From Paralithodes platypus (taxonomy: Eukaryota; Arthropoda; Malacostraca; Decapoda; Lithodidae), in NCBI GenBank assembly GCA_032716605.1, contig CM064480.1, forward strand, positions 43,655,346-43,719,345: a stretch of 64,000 bases of DNA, read 5' to 3'. The position numbers and the translations under genes were made by a program. Every line of letters begins with the position of its first letter. Positions within the stretch are counted from its first letter, which is position 1. Under the pieces are notes generated by a model. It searched no databases. It had not been told where the DNA came from and was given only the letters and a program-made list of their open reading frames with translations. Positions 54,030 to 64,000 of the stretch are shown piece by piece.

Positions 54030-56090
54030 ACTGTATTATTATGCGAAAGACAGAAACTCTGGAGTAGATGAGAGAGTCAAAGCGAAAGAGGGCGTGGCTA
54101 TTATTGTGAAGGAGGGACTGAGAAGGTTTATAAAAATGTAGAGAAAGGTGTCATCAATGCTAATGTGGGTGCAAATGCGGTTTAAGGGTAAAAGGTGGGT
54201 ATTTGTGAGTGCATATGGGCCAGGAAGTGAAAGGACGGTAGAAGAGGTGGAGAATTGTTGTGAAGACATGAGGGATTGTCTACAAGAGTTTGAGGACAAT
54301 TTAAATGTGATAGTTTTAGGGGACCTGAATGCTAGTGTAGGCAATAAATCTGTTGAGAGAGTGATAGGTAGTTTTGGTGTGGCTGGTGTAAAGGAGAGGT
54401 GAGAAAGAATTATTGATATATGTGGAGATTGTAGAATGAGTGTAGGTAATACATTCTTCAAAAAGAGACGTATACGCAAGTGTACATGGCATACATTTGT
54501 GAAGGCAGAGATTAATGGATTAATGGAGGGCATTAATGGATAATGTGTTTGTGAGAAGGGAAATAATGTGTAGACTGTTGGATGTGAATGTCCTGAGAGG
54601 TGAGGCTGAGGGTATGTCAGATCATTATCGCGTGGATTGAAAGCTGAAAGTGAGGAGTCACAGGAGAATGCGAGATAAGTGAGAAGTAAGAGAGGTAAAA
54701 AATAAGTTAGTGACTTAGAGAAAAGTACAAAAGAGAGGGAGTACCAGGAAAGGCTAAGTGAGAAATGGATAGAAGTGAGAGAGATGTAAGAGAGAGAAAT
54801 AGAGGTTGAATGGAAACAGTTTAAGGAAGGAGTGAAAGCAAGCGCAGAGGAAGTATGTGGTGAAAGAAGAGTAGGTGCGAATGAAAGGTGGGATCAAAGA
54901 TTGAGTGAGAATTTTGAGGAATGTACGAAGATGTTCTGGCAGATTTTTGCAGTACGAGAAGTATTTAGATACAAATAACGAGGTTTTGGGGTCATATGGA
55001 TTTGGAAAAAGCGTATGATCGTGTGGATAGAGAAACAATGTGGAAGCTAATAAGGATTTACAAATTCGGAGGACATTTGTCAAGTGCAGTCAAGTGTTTT
55101 TATGAAAAGAGCAGAGCGTGTTGAGTTGAGATGAGTGAATGGTTTGAGGTAAATGTAGGTCTGCGACAGGGTTGTGTAATGGCAATATGGTTGTTTAATG
55201 TATATATGAATGGTGTGGTGAGGGAGGTAAAACTTAGAACTATAGGTAGAGGATTGGTTTTAGTAAGAAATAATGGTGGTGATTGGTATTTGAATCAATT
55301 GCTGTTTGCTGATGGCACAGCACTGGTGGCAGATTCTGGGAAGCTACAGCAAGTAGTAAAATAGTTTGGTGTGGTATGTTAGAGGAGGAATCTGAGGGTG
55401 AATGTCAATATAGGTATAGTAATGGTGTGTAATAGAGATGCTCATAGGGTAAATCTAAATGTACAGCTAGATGGGGAAATACTGGAACAAGTGGAGTATT
55501 TTAAATATCTAGGAGGAGTGATAAGCAGGGACGCAGGTGCGGGAATGGAAGTAAGACAGAGAGTGTGTGAGGGAAGGAAAGTTTTTAGAGCAATGGGAAG
55601 AATGTGGAAGGTGAAAAATCTTGGAATGAAAGCTAAAAGTGCAATGCATGAAGGGCTACCAACAATGATGTATGGGGCTGACACATGGGGTCTGAATGTA
55701 CAATAGAAAAGAAGGTTGTATGTGATGGAAATGAGCTGCTTGAGGAGTATGTGAGGAGTAAAGCGTAGAGACAGCTTGAGGAATGCAGAGATACGTAGGA
55801 GAGTGGAACAACAGGAGCCCTTATCCGCCAGAGTGAAAAGAAGGGTGTTATGCTGGTATGGACATGGTGAACGAATGGGAGACGAAAGGCTTACAAAGAG
55901 AATATATGAGTCAGAAAAAAGGGGATATAGATTGAGAGACAGACCTCGAAGGAAATGTCAAGATGGGGTGAAAAAAACGTTGGAAGATAGAGAGATGACA
56001 AGAAAAGGCAAGAGCAGTGGTGATGAATAGGAATAAGTGGAGAATGGTTGTGACTAGATGAGTAATAACGCAGTCGTAGGGAGCGGGGGT
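54030..56090 (+). pseudogene. LINE with GDLNASVG endonuclease and 'RVNV' type RT, decayed
   Basis: Order: an open piece 54,148-54,402 with FVSAYGPGSERTVEEVE and VIVLGDLNASVGN (endonuclease), MSDHYRVD near 54,620 (SDH motif), a spacer with many stops, DLEKAYDRVDRETMW near 55,000-55,040 (first RT Asp), EWFEVNVGLRQGCVM, and QLLFADGTALVADS near 55,300-55,335 (FADD changed to FADG). Then come VEYFKYLGGVISRD, AKSAMHEGLPTMMYGADTWG, and VLCWYGHGERM with GYRLRDRPRRKCQDGVKK. It spans a nearly full-length ORF, so this was a long insertion, but stops and frameshifts are dense. It is related to the fragment at 16.9-17.4 kb. Confidence 0.84.
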
Positions 56091-56139
56091 TGGGCGCCAG
56101 TTGGACTAGATAATAGTCCGACAGGCGCCTGGCCGGGGG

Positions 56140-56668
56140 GCGAAACAAAATTTAGTCGTCAGTTTAGGCAAACCGGACACGCGGCACCACTGAACACTCA
56201 GTAGTATGGCAACACTGCCCCACCATAATCATATTATATTAGTTAGATTAACCTAACCTAGCCTAGCCTAGCCTAACCTAACTTAACCTAACCTAACTTA
56301 ACCTAACCTAACCTAACCTAATATAATATAATTTTGTATAACTAAAATAACAAAATAAAAATATAAAATACACTAGATCCTTAGCTAACCTAACCTAACC
56401 TAATATGATATAATTTTTATATAACTAAATAACAAAATAAAAATATAAAATACACTAGATCCGAGTGGGATCAAACACTGGTTTTACTGTTTATGAGACC
56501 TAACCTATACCAACTGTGCTAGGAGGTGACATGCTAAGAAAGGTTTGAAGGCTATATTTAAACGTGGTTGGGCCGAGCAGTGGGCCGGTGTTGCCAAACG
56601 TCTGAGTGTACAGTGGTGCCGTGTGGTCTGTTTGCCGGAAGTGACGACTAAAAAAAAATTGCGGCCGG
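56140..56668. mobile_element. TIR element carrying telomere-like repeats
   Basis: The left end (about 56,150-56,222) and the right end (about 56,577-56,656) are inverted copies of about 75 bp: TTTAGTCGTCAGTTTAGGCA and CGGCACCACTGAACACTCAG on the left match the reversed right end TTTAGTCGTCACTTCCGGCA and CGGCACCACTGTACACTCAG. The interior has (CCTAA)n tracts and an internal direct repeat of about 75 bp (TAACAAAATAAAAATATAAA and ACACTAGATCC twice). No ORF of note; target duplication not resolved. Confidence 0.72.
56250..56322. repeat. Interstitial (CCTAA)n / (TTAGG)n-like array
   Basis: About 14 degenerate CCTAA units with some CCTAG and CTTAA variants, and a second short group at 56,392-56,404. 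TTAGG is the usual arthropod telomere unit, but here the array is inside a TIR element. Confidence 0.8.
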
Positions 56669-57589
56669 GGGAGCTGGTTATTATATGAAGGGCCTTGCCT
56701 GGAAGTAATGTGGGTGGGCATTGTGGTGTAGTTCCGCTGCGTGTCTGCCTGCTGTGACCGGAACCTCTCTGGAATATCTGGCACCGGGAAATCTTTTGCT
56801 GGAGACCCCTCATGGCCCTTGGTCTTTGGGGTCTAGCTGTACATTTGGTCGCTCCTGGGCGACCTAGATATGAGTGAATCTCTTTTTTCTTATTTATTTT
56901 TGTTGCTTCTGTTCGGGCTCTGTCTCGAGTCGGCCAGCCCCAGCTGTGGGGTATGTGCCTGAGTATATACATACATACATTGTTGCATTATTTACCACTA
57001 TCGTCTTTTTCGATCATTAGGTTTCGGCTTCGTAAATAGGCAAGGCTAATATATAATTGTATACTTACATTCCTAAATGTGTAATAATGTTAATGCACAC
57101 CAGCTTTGCAGGTGTCATAATATAGAAACACATATTATTATAAGCGTTGGATGTGATTTCAAAATACTGCAGTGAGCACGACTATCTGGAAGATCCCACA
57201 TTGATGTTATTGTATCCAAGTGATCATGCTTAACAAAAGTTGCCCTACAAATTATCCAAACAATGACATATGACTTGACTTCACAAAATTCTTCTTAAAA
57301 ATAATTATAACAAACTCAAAATATTCCAACCAATGGCTATGGTCAGTGTTAGACTGTTTCTTCATATCGTATGTGCTGCGTCACGTTCTACTATTTCTCG
57401 CTGGCCCTTACAAGTTCTGATTTCCTGGTATGACAGTGCCTTTATGCAGAGTCTGAAGTGTTCTGTTGTATCATTGACGAAACTCAAGAACAAACGTTTG
57501 CTCAAATTTCATTACAAATAGTGAAGAACGAGTGTTCTTCACTTAAAGAATGAGTGACAGATTCAATTCTAGCATAATGATCAGGGTGA
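56669..57589. other. Unannotated spacer
   Basis: The first part, to about 56,980, is G-rich with frames on the reverse strand that I do not recognise. The remainder is AT-rich. No gene or RNA supported. Confidence 0.45.
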
Positions 57590-58499
57590 TTAACCCTTTG
57601 GCTGCGGCCTTGTTTGGGCTATTTAGGGCATATTCAGGCACTCCTGAATGATAAATCAAGCATCTGCATTAAATGAAGTGTATTCTGCCGAAAACTAGGC
57701 GAAAATAGCTTCAAAATGACACCAGAACGGACCGTATACGTGGTCTGGTTCACCCGCAGTGATCCCAGTGAAACGCGGGAACCCCGCTATTATGTAACAC
57801 TCGCTCGCTTGGCTGCACTTATGAGAGAGACAGAGAGAGACACGCGCGAGACACAGCCTAGCTCAGTCGCTCGGTGCTCTGAGGGTCGGAGGTGGGCCCC
57901 TCACGCTCCCGCCCACTGTCACTCGATTTTTACGTTTTTTACAGGCTTTTAACCCTTATTTAGCGGCGAGCAACATAAGTCGAGTTAAATAAAGCTGGAC
58001 TATGTGGCGGCGCTCGACATAGGTCGAGTGGCAATTTCAGCACGTAATGTGGCTGAGAGAGAGAGACAAGTGGTGGCATGAGACTAGCGAGCGTATGACT
58101 GCTCCAGACCACCGCGGCGAACCTACTGACACAAATCTCAGCTCCCTCCTCCCTCTCTCACTCGCTACATACTCAATTATGTACTGAAAGTACCGAATTA
58201 CCTGCTTTTTGCACTCGCGTTGCACGGTTATTGCAAGAAAACTATCCATCATACAAGGATCGTTATGGTGTCATTCGAAAGCTCTGTTTATGCCCTTTCA
58301 GGGATAGGTACTTGTTTTACGTTCTGGGTCTTATTTAGGCATGAAAATGATCACGTAAACAGCCCTATTTTGGCTAAAAACACCCCGCTGTGCGGTACAC
58401 ATAAATAAACCGCATAGGCCGCTCGTAAGGTGTTAAAGCCTGGAAATTGCTGTAACTTGCCAAAACATTCCAGAACGTCACCCGCAGCGAAAGGGTTAA
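57590..58499 (+). mobile_element. TTAA MITE 'M2' interrupted by MITE 'M1'
   Basis: TTAA at 57,590-57,593 and 58,496-58,499. Inverted ends CCCTTTGGCTGCGG and, from the right, CCCTTTCGCTGCGG. Shares (reversed) with 20.3-21.1 kb: GGGCATATTCAGGCACTCCTG, ATTCTGCCGAAAACTAGGCG-like sequence, CTTCAAAATGACACCAGAACG, and CAGGCTTT next to CTGTAACTTGCCAA. A second element (57,953-58,432) is inserted at a TTAA near its right end. Confidence 0.88.
57949..58436 (+). mobile_element. TTAA MITE 'M1', copy A (nested in M2)
   Basis: 480 bp (57,953-58,432) between TTAA at 57,949-57,952 and 58,433-58,436. Nearly identical to copy B at 61.7 kb over most of its length (GGACTATGTGGCGGCGCTCG, GCAATTTCAGCACGTAATG, GACTGCTCCAGACCACCGCGG and so on). 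The termini start CCCTTA and, from the other end, CACCTTACGAGCGGCC. It has no transposase. Confidence 0.88.
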
Positions 58500-59471
58500 G
58501 CTTGTTTACAGTAATGTCGCAAACGTTGCAATTGTGGATACACTGAAATTGTCCTTTCTTGAAGCTACAGTTACTGCACTGTTATAATGGGTGTGCTTGT
58601 GAGTGTTGCTTTATTACCAGTGAAATCAGCTCCATCATGCTGATCAGCTGCAATTAAGCATTCAAATTGTAAATGCAACACTGGTCTACGACACCTTTGA
58701 TTTCCATCATTGCCGTGAAGGGTTGGAGGCTATGAGGATGATTGACAAATAAGTACTCATTCATTGAGGGCTCGATCCCAGGCCCCAAGTGTCTGAGTTA
58801 AGAATGCTGCCAATGTTCCACGCAGGCTCCAAAATGTTCTTTTGTATGGTCGCGAACAAATCTACTGGAGGTAGACAATTCCAGCCCTACGCTCAGTGAA
58901 GTTACTGAAGTGAAGTTACTGTAAGGTAACTTTATGTATCTTTTTGTAAAAATGCGAGAGTGACTTGGATAATAATTATTCAACAGTAGCAAGTTAGAAC
59001 TGGGTCACTGAAATATATAATGAGCAAAAAAGGTCATATGACACGACATCTAGCAATCTTTATGAACCACATACAAGCTCTCTACATAAATACCTCCCTA
59101 AACGTCTGGGGCACATAACCTCCACCTATCGTGTACAATACTTAAATCTCACACTTGCCTAATCATTATCAAAATGAAAATTCTGATTATGAAGACTATG
59201 TAAGGATATCTATAAAATGTGTTTTGTCTTATTATTTCACTTATCTACAAAAATATTATTGCTTTCAACTAGGTATCTACACTACTATTGGGCATTTGAT
59301 ATTATATATTCAAATTACATAACTGCAAACATTTGTCTTCATCATCAGCCTAGGGTGGAAATATTGCCTTCATTCCCTCTGACCTACAACAGTAGGGGGT
59401 ACAAGGGGAACGGAAAAGACTGACCGTATTGTTTTTCACCCTAATTGTTTTGAACAGTGGGGGCAGTGAGC
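58500..59471. other. Unannotated spacer
   Basis: AT-rich non-coding DNA; nothing recognisable. Confidence 0.5.
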
Positions 59472-59472
59472 G

Positions 59473-59536
<64 letters not shown>
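59472..59536. repeat. (CT)n-(AT)n compound microsatellite
   Basis: CT run to about 59,498, then AT run to about 59,536. Confidence 0.95.
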
Positions 59537-59538
<2 letters not shown>

Positions 59539-60125
59539 CCCATGCCTAGTCCCTTGGTATCCTTACATACCATGTATGTTTGTGTGTATATCCACCTGGC
59601 TCTGTACTTACGTATTCATCTATCCATATATCTAATGTTCTTATTTTATCTCCACTACCTACCTTTCCACATTCTCTAGATCCTTCTTGGTATATAATCT
59701 TAACAACCCCCTTCCCTCTGCCCACCTTGCCACCGTCCACCTATCTTCCCAGGTTGTTCCCCCACAATTCCGTCTCCCCCTACTATCATTCCTTTTTGCT
59801 GTACCCCTTCCATCTTTCTCCAACATCCCCCCTTCCCAGCATCTAGCTGTCCAGCTCAATATGTCTCTAATATTTTTCATCTAGTTCTTTTCCAGCCTCC
59901 TCACCACTCAATTTCCGAGTTTCCCACTCTTCAGGCCATTCTCTTCGCTGGCGTTGCAATATTTCCTGCCTAGTTGATTCAGGTGATACTACACTATAAA
60001 TATTCTCGGTTGAATTGTAGGAAATATGACTACATCAATGAGTTTAAATATAGTTTGCTTTCAAACAAGATCATGTAAAGAATTTGAGCACTCATTTTAT
60101 GTGCGAGCACTGCATTTTTCTATAA
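59537..60125. other. Unannotated spacer, pyrimidine-rich first half
   Basis: 59,640-59,950 is C/T-rich with no motif that I can assign; short open frames on both strands are not supported. The rest is AT-rich. Confidence 0.45.
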
Positions 60126-60570
60126 TTAACCCATTCAGTACCGGTGCCATGCTTTTAACTTTATGCTGGCGACTATTAGACAATATAATTTAGTTTAAAA
60201 AGTGGCTCCATTAACCTTCTCATGTCCTTGACGCAATTTTGAGCCTATTAGGGATACTTTAAAACCTTTGTTACCATCAGGGGTATTTATAAACCTTTAG
60301 TTTATTTACTTCAACCTCTGCAGATGTCTTCGAGTTAGCGGTGGGCAGAAAACTAATTTTGGAGAGGTAATTATAAGAGTGAGAGTAATCTATTTCTTAT
60401 TGCTAATCTGGCAACCTCTGCATCATAAGGATTCGAGAGGGTTAATTAACAGGCCTCGAACTATGTCACTTAACCATTTTGACTACCACAGATCCTTCTT
60501 AAACTGCACACAATCGTTTAAATACAGATAGAATAAAACTAAAAAGACGTCGCGGTGCAGAAGGGGTTAA
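60126..60570. mobile_element. TTAA MITE 'M6' interrupted by 'M5'
   Basis: TTAA at 60,126-60,129 and 60,567-60,570. The left end reads CCCATTCAGTACCGG and the right end, inward, CCCCTTCTGCACCGCG, an imperfect inverted match (CCC.TTC.G.ACCG). Another TTAA element lies inside at 60,211-60,445. Confidence 0.72.
60211..60445 (+). mobile_element. TTAA MITE 'M5', copy 2, nested
   Basis: 227 bp (60,215-60,441) between TTAA at 60,211-60,214 and 60,442-60,445. Inverted ends CCTTCTCATGTCCTT and, from the right, CCCTCTCGAATCCTT. It matches 38,758-38,972 over about 200 bp. Confidence 0.82.
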
Positions 60571-60912
60571 AGATATAAACAGTATACTAAAACCTATTAA
60601 ACTAGTTTGAATAGAAACACTGAGCTGTTTTTTCTACAGTTGTGACCATATGTAATTATAATTATCTACTACTCAACTACGCAATTGACACATTGAACAT
60701 TAACTAACTAACCATAGTGATATACTGTATATTTACTCCTTAAGTACGATTTGCAATGTACTGTTCATTGCAATATAGTCATCATTTGACGGTGTCATTA
60801 AGATTAGGTAGAATCGGCTAAATTTCAAGTTTAATTACTATTCCTAGTTGAATAAAATCTTTAACGAGGGATCTGATTCTATGTACTGCAGGAATTCCGC
60901 CATTTGTACATG

Positions 60913-63233
60913 TGGTACGACCGGGTCTACGAATAAAACAAGGGCATTTAATGATTGGACTAGTAATAGGGCACTATGCAACAACGGTACGCTAGATCCA
61001 AACCCTCGAAATTATATGCCAGCAAACAAAAACACCTATACCCTCCAGGGTTAATCTGCGATAACGGGGTATTCTTAACTGGGCATAAATGTACTCTACT
61101 TCAGGCTAACCTGCACTGGGATAGCCTGATAACAAACAAGATGCAAGTTACGTTAAAATGCATAAAAAGGAATCTATGGAAAGATCAATTAAATCACTGC
61201 AAGATTTAATACAATAAAAAGATGCTTCAATACAGTTACTCTAAACAACAATAAACTCTTCACTCCTATCTGAAAGAAAGTGAATTATAGTCCTACAGCA
61301 TAGACCTGGAAACTTCTGAAGAAAGTCTGATGCTCATAAGATGCTCGTATTTTAAACTACATAAAGGCAGGAGACAGGACACCACACGTGTAAATTGAAT
61401 ACACTAAAAGATAGGACATATAATGTTAACTGACACGAGAATACTATAAATACGCAACGGTAGCAATGCTCGACACTAAAAGAAGTACTTCCTCATCAAC
61501 GAAACAGCCTGCTATGGTTGTGCGGCTCAGCAACAACCTAGACTAATAAATGCTGTGAATAATAATGCGCACATATCAAAGAGCTTATATTAAATACTAA
61601 CAAGTGTCTACTAGATTAATAATGTCTAGCTGGGACACTCTAGGTAAGGAACTGGGGTTGAGCAAGACAGGCTCGTAGCCTAGCGATGTCCTTAACCCCT
61701 AAAATTCGGGGCGCAACTTAAGTCGTATTTAATAAAGCTGGACTATGTGGCGGCGCTCGACATAGGTCGAGTGGCAATTTCAGCACGTAATGTTGCTGAG
61801 AGAGAGAGACAAGTGGTGGCAGGAGACTAGCGAGCGTATGACTGCTCCAGACCACCGCGGCGAACCTACTGACACTAATCTCAGCTCCCTCCTCCCTCTC
61901 TCACTCGCTACATACTGAATTGTATGGGGAAAGTACCGAATTACATGTTTTTTGCACTCGCGTTGCACGGTTATTGCAAGAAAACTAGCCATCATAAAAG
62001 GATCGTTATGGTGTCATTCGAAAGCTCTGTTTATGCCCTTTCAGGGATAGATACTTGTTTTACGTTCTGGGTCTTATTTAGGCATGAAAATGATCACGTA
62101 AACAGCCCTATTTTAGCTAAAAACACCCCGCTGGGCGGTACATATAAATAAACCGCATAGGCCGCTCTTAAGGTGTTAAGATTGCATCCTTTAAGTTACG
62201 TTAATTGACTAGGGTGCTCTCTTGATAGATCCCGATCACAAGTATATGGTTCTATCCTGGCGACCCTCTAAAGACAAGCAAAGAGGCAGCAAAGTGTGGA
62301 ACTGGAACAGGCCAAAACCCTCAGTCAACACAATGCTGCACTCGCAAAGGACGCAACCGAAAAGACAACCCAAGCTACCACAGGACCGGTCGAAGTCGTG
62401 TAGGTATAGGCAAACCGTACACACATCGGAGACAATGACTACAGTTACCTTATCCCAGTCTAGCATTAAATAAAAGATCAGAAACACTAAATCAATAATG
62501 GAGACACACACAAAGTTCTTAACCTATACTAACTAAGAACCCTCAAACCTATTCTAAGTACATGTAAATATCTCTGAGGATGGCGCATGCAATACAATGG
62601 GCCGGCTATGGAAACCGTATGCAGAACCCAAGGGGAGTGTTGTGCAGTTAATAAAGATTAGAGTATGGAAAGAGAGAATCGAGTGAGAGAAACAGTGGTA
62701 AAGGTGGTGATCGGGGGAGAGTATGCAAGGGGATGTTAGAAGCACGCGCGCCAAGCCTGTCCTGAGGAGGGCAGCTCCTGGGGACCCTCATGAAGGAGGT
62801 TAGTTACACAGGAGCCCGCAAGGGCGCGATGGTCGGCCAATCACGGGCCGAGACGTCACAAGGCAGCAGGCGTCCCTAGGACGCGCCAGGATCCGCTAGC
62901 CAATCAAGGGCGTGGGAAAGCCCGCGCGCGAGCGGGAAAACTCCTCCGGGCGAGGGAGGCAGCACATACATACACACGCACATATTACCACCACGCTGCC
63001 TACATCGCTCTTTCTCCTTAACTTTACACAATGCATCTTATATTCTATTAATGATATAAAATACTTCCCGTTGTCACAGACGAAAACAAAGACCACCACT
63101 GGACTGTCTGTGACAATGCGATTACTAGGAAAGAAAGAACAACATTCTCTGATAACTGTAGCCCATTTCGATATCCCCGGCGAGCGCTAGTGGCTAACGA
63201 GAGGCGATTCTGCCAACGCTGGTAGACGTCACA
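60913..63233 (-). repeat. LTR of second gypsy-class element
   Basis: Begins TGGTACGACCGGGTCTACG (compare TGTTACGATCGGGTCTCG at 25,959) and ends GACGTCACA before the PPT (compare GAGCGTCACA at 27,769). Internal landmarks agree with the first element's LTR: GCAACAACGG.ACGCTAGATC, CACCTATACCCTCCAG.GTT, and a GGGTGCTCTCTTGA block near 62,211. Without the insertion it is about 1.83 kb long. Confidence 0.8.
61692..62179 (+). mobile_element. TTAA MITE 'M1', copy B, inside LTR
   Basis: 480 bp (61,696-62,175) between TTAA at 61,692-61,695 and 62,176-62,179. The closest relative is copy A (57,949-58,436); they differ mainly at the left tip (CCCCTAAAATTCGGGGCGC against CCCTTATTTAGCGGCGAGC) and by scattered substitutions. 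Confidence 0.88.
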
Positions 63234-63554
63234 CGCCGCCCAAGATATGGGACGCTCAACATTAGGCGAGCACCATATCTGACAAGGCAGAATGCCGACA
63301 AGACCCGCCACACCTAGCTACTCCACCAGAAATTAAATGCAAAGCTCAATCTTAAATAAAACAACATATAAGTATAAAGAAAATCTTATAACCCCTCCCA
63401 AACACAATAGTATAATTTTAGCCTGCTATGCTCCCTGAGCGAGCTTCACAGAGCCCAGCCTACTAAGTGAAAGACAGGTTCAACTAAGGACTTTAGCTAT
63501 AACATTGGCAACTTACAATTAACTATCAAAAAGAAAGAGTTTTTATGTGATTTT

Positions 63555-63994
63555 TTATTTAATTTTAATGTTGTTTTTGACGGCTGCTCTACAGGGGCAA
63601 GCCTGATTTTTCTCGACTCTCAACACACACTGACTGAACGGCGAGGGTTCTCCTGCAAACATACCCTCCCGTGACAAACAATCAGCCAAAACATTATCAG
63701 TGCCCTTAACATGCCACACATCCAACTTGTGTTCCGGCAGCAAAACAACACCTGACACTGATAAACTGCCCAGTTCATCACAAGACTGGCACTTCTCTTC
63801 GCTCTCTCCAGCAACGGGGCCTGCCAATAACCTTTCACTAGTTCTACCTTCGTGATGAGCGAGGCAGCCCCGATGCGGTCTATGGTGTCGTGAACTCTAG
63901 GTAATGGACAGGTGTCTGTCAGGGATAATGCTTCCACACTCTTGCAATCAACATACCCACAGATCTTGCCACTCAACTCAGGTTGCAAACTCAC
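63555..63994 (-). pseudogene. pol 3' end of second gypsy-class element, internally deleted
   Basis: The frame from 63,994 reads LQPELSGKICGYVDCKSVEA, then CPLPRVHDTIDRIGAASLITK and VELVKGYWQAPLLERAK, the start of a Ty3-type RT palm. At about 63,780 it jumps to a LLPEHKLDVWHVKGTDNVLADCLSR stretch, the end of RNase H, in a second frame (63,827-63,555). The catalytic YxDD region and most of RNase H are therefore deleted. As in the first element, RNase H is followed directly by the 3' untranslated part and the LTR, with no integrase. Confidence 0.82.
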
Positions 63995-64000
63995 TGGGAA

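Larger units (their letters stand above)
60913..64000 (-). mobile_element. Second gypsy-class LTR element, cut by window end
   Basis: Reverse-strand relative of the 26-35 kb element: an LTR (60,913-63,233, enlarged by MITE 'M1' copy B), a PPT-like TTGGGCGGCG, a 3' untranslated part, then the last part of pol. Sequence agreement with the first element is patchy, so this is a separate, older subfamily. The 5' part lies beyond the window. Confidence 0.82.

Noticed and set aside
56250..56404. Chromosome end or telomere fusion scar
   Set aside because: The CCTAA tract is short, degenerate and enclosed by inverted repeats, with ordinary repeats on both sides.

Overview
The window looks like repeat-dominated nuclear DNA from an arthropod, most likely a decapod crustacean. 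This is an inference from several things: long (CT)n, (CA)n and (TA)n microsatellites, many degenerate LINE families with arthropod-style reverse transcriptases, tRNA-like SINE pieces, a TTAGG-type (CCTAA)n tract, and no bacterial-style gene packing. I found no intact single-copy host gene, rRNA gene or CRISPR array. Nearly every recognisable protein is a transposon protein, usually broken by stops, frameshifts or other insertions.

Layout. 1-3.2 kb: a CR1-like LINE split by a TTAA-flanked MITE, followed by a minisatellite. 3.9-6.1 kb: CT microsatellites, a MITE and CCACCA-rich DNA. 6.3-11.1 kb: a reverse-strand CR1 relic, then a LINE ('family B') interrupted by a 1.9-kb long-TIR element with a 9-bp target duplication and by a fold-back hairpin MITE. 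11.1-19.7 kb: non-coding, CAC-rich or AT-rich DNA with small MITEs and two LINE 3' ends. 19.7-25.7 kb: two more family B copies (one carrying a doubled TTAA MITE, one carrying a family C LINE tail), another LINE fragment and a SINE. 25,955-35,206: a complete reverse-strand Ty3/gypsy-class LTR element with 1.8-kb LTRs, a 4-bp target duplication, PBS and PPT. 38-41.4 kb: LINE fragments and the longest family B copy. 43.2-48.5 kb: a three-layer nest in which an intronless cysteine-tailed gene is split by LINE C, which is itself split by LINE D with an open 606-codon RT frame. 48.9-60.6 kb: a degenerate CR1, TTAA MITEs, tRNA-like pieces, a perfect 8 x 35-bp array, a decayed LINE and a TIR element with telomere-like repeats. 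60.9-64 kb: one LTR and the deleted 3' pol end of a second element related to the LTR element.

Two points stand out. First, the LTR element carries the C-terminal part of an integrase upstream of reverse transcriptase, and its pol ends with RNase H next to the 3' LTR. That is a copia-like gene order in a gypsy-type element, of the kind known from Gmr1-like elements. Second, TTAA-flanked non-autonomous elements resembling piggyBac MITEs have inserted repeatedly. Removing them in silico restores reading frames in CR1, in LINE B and in the LTR element, which gives a relative order of events.
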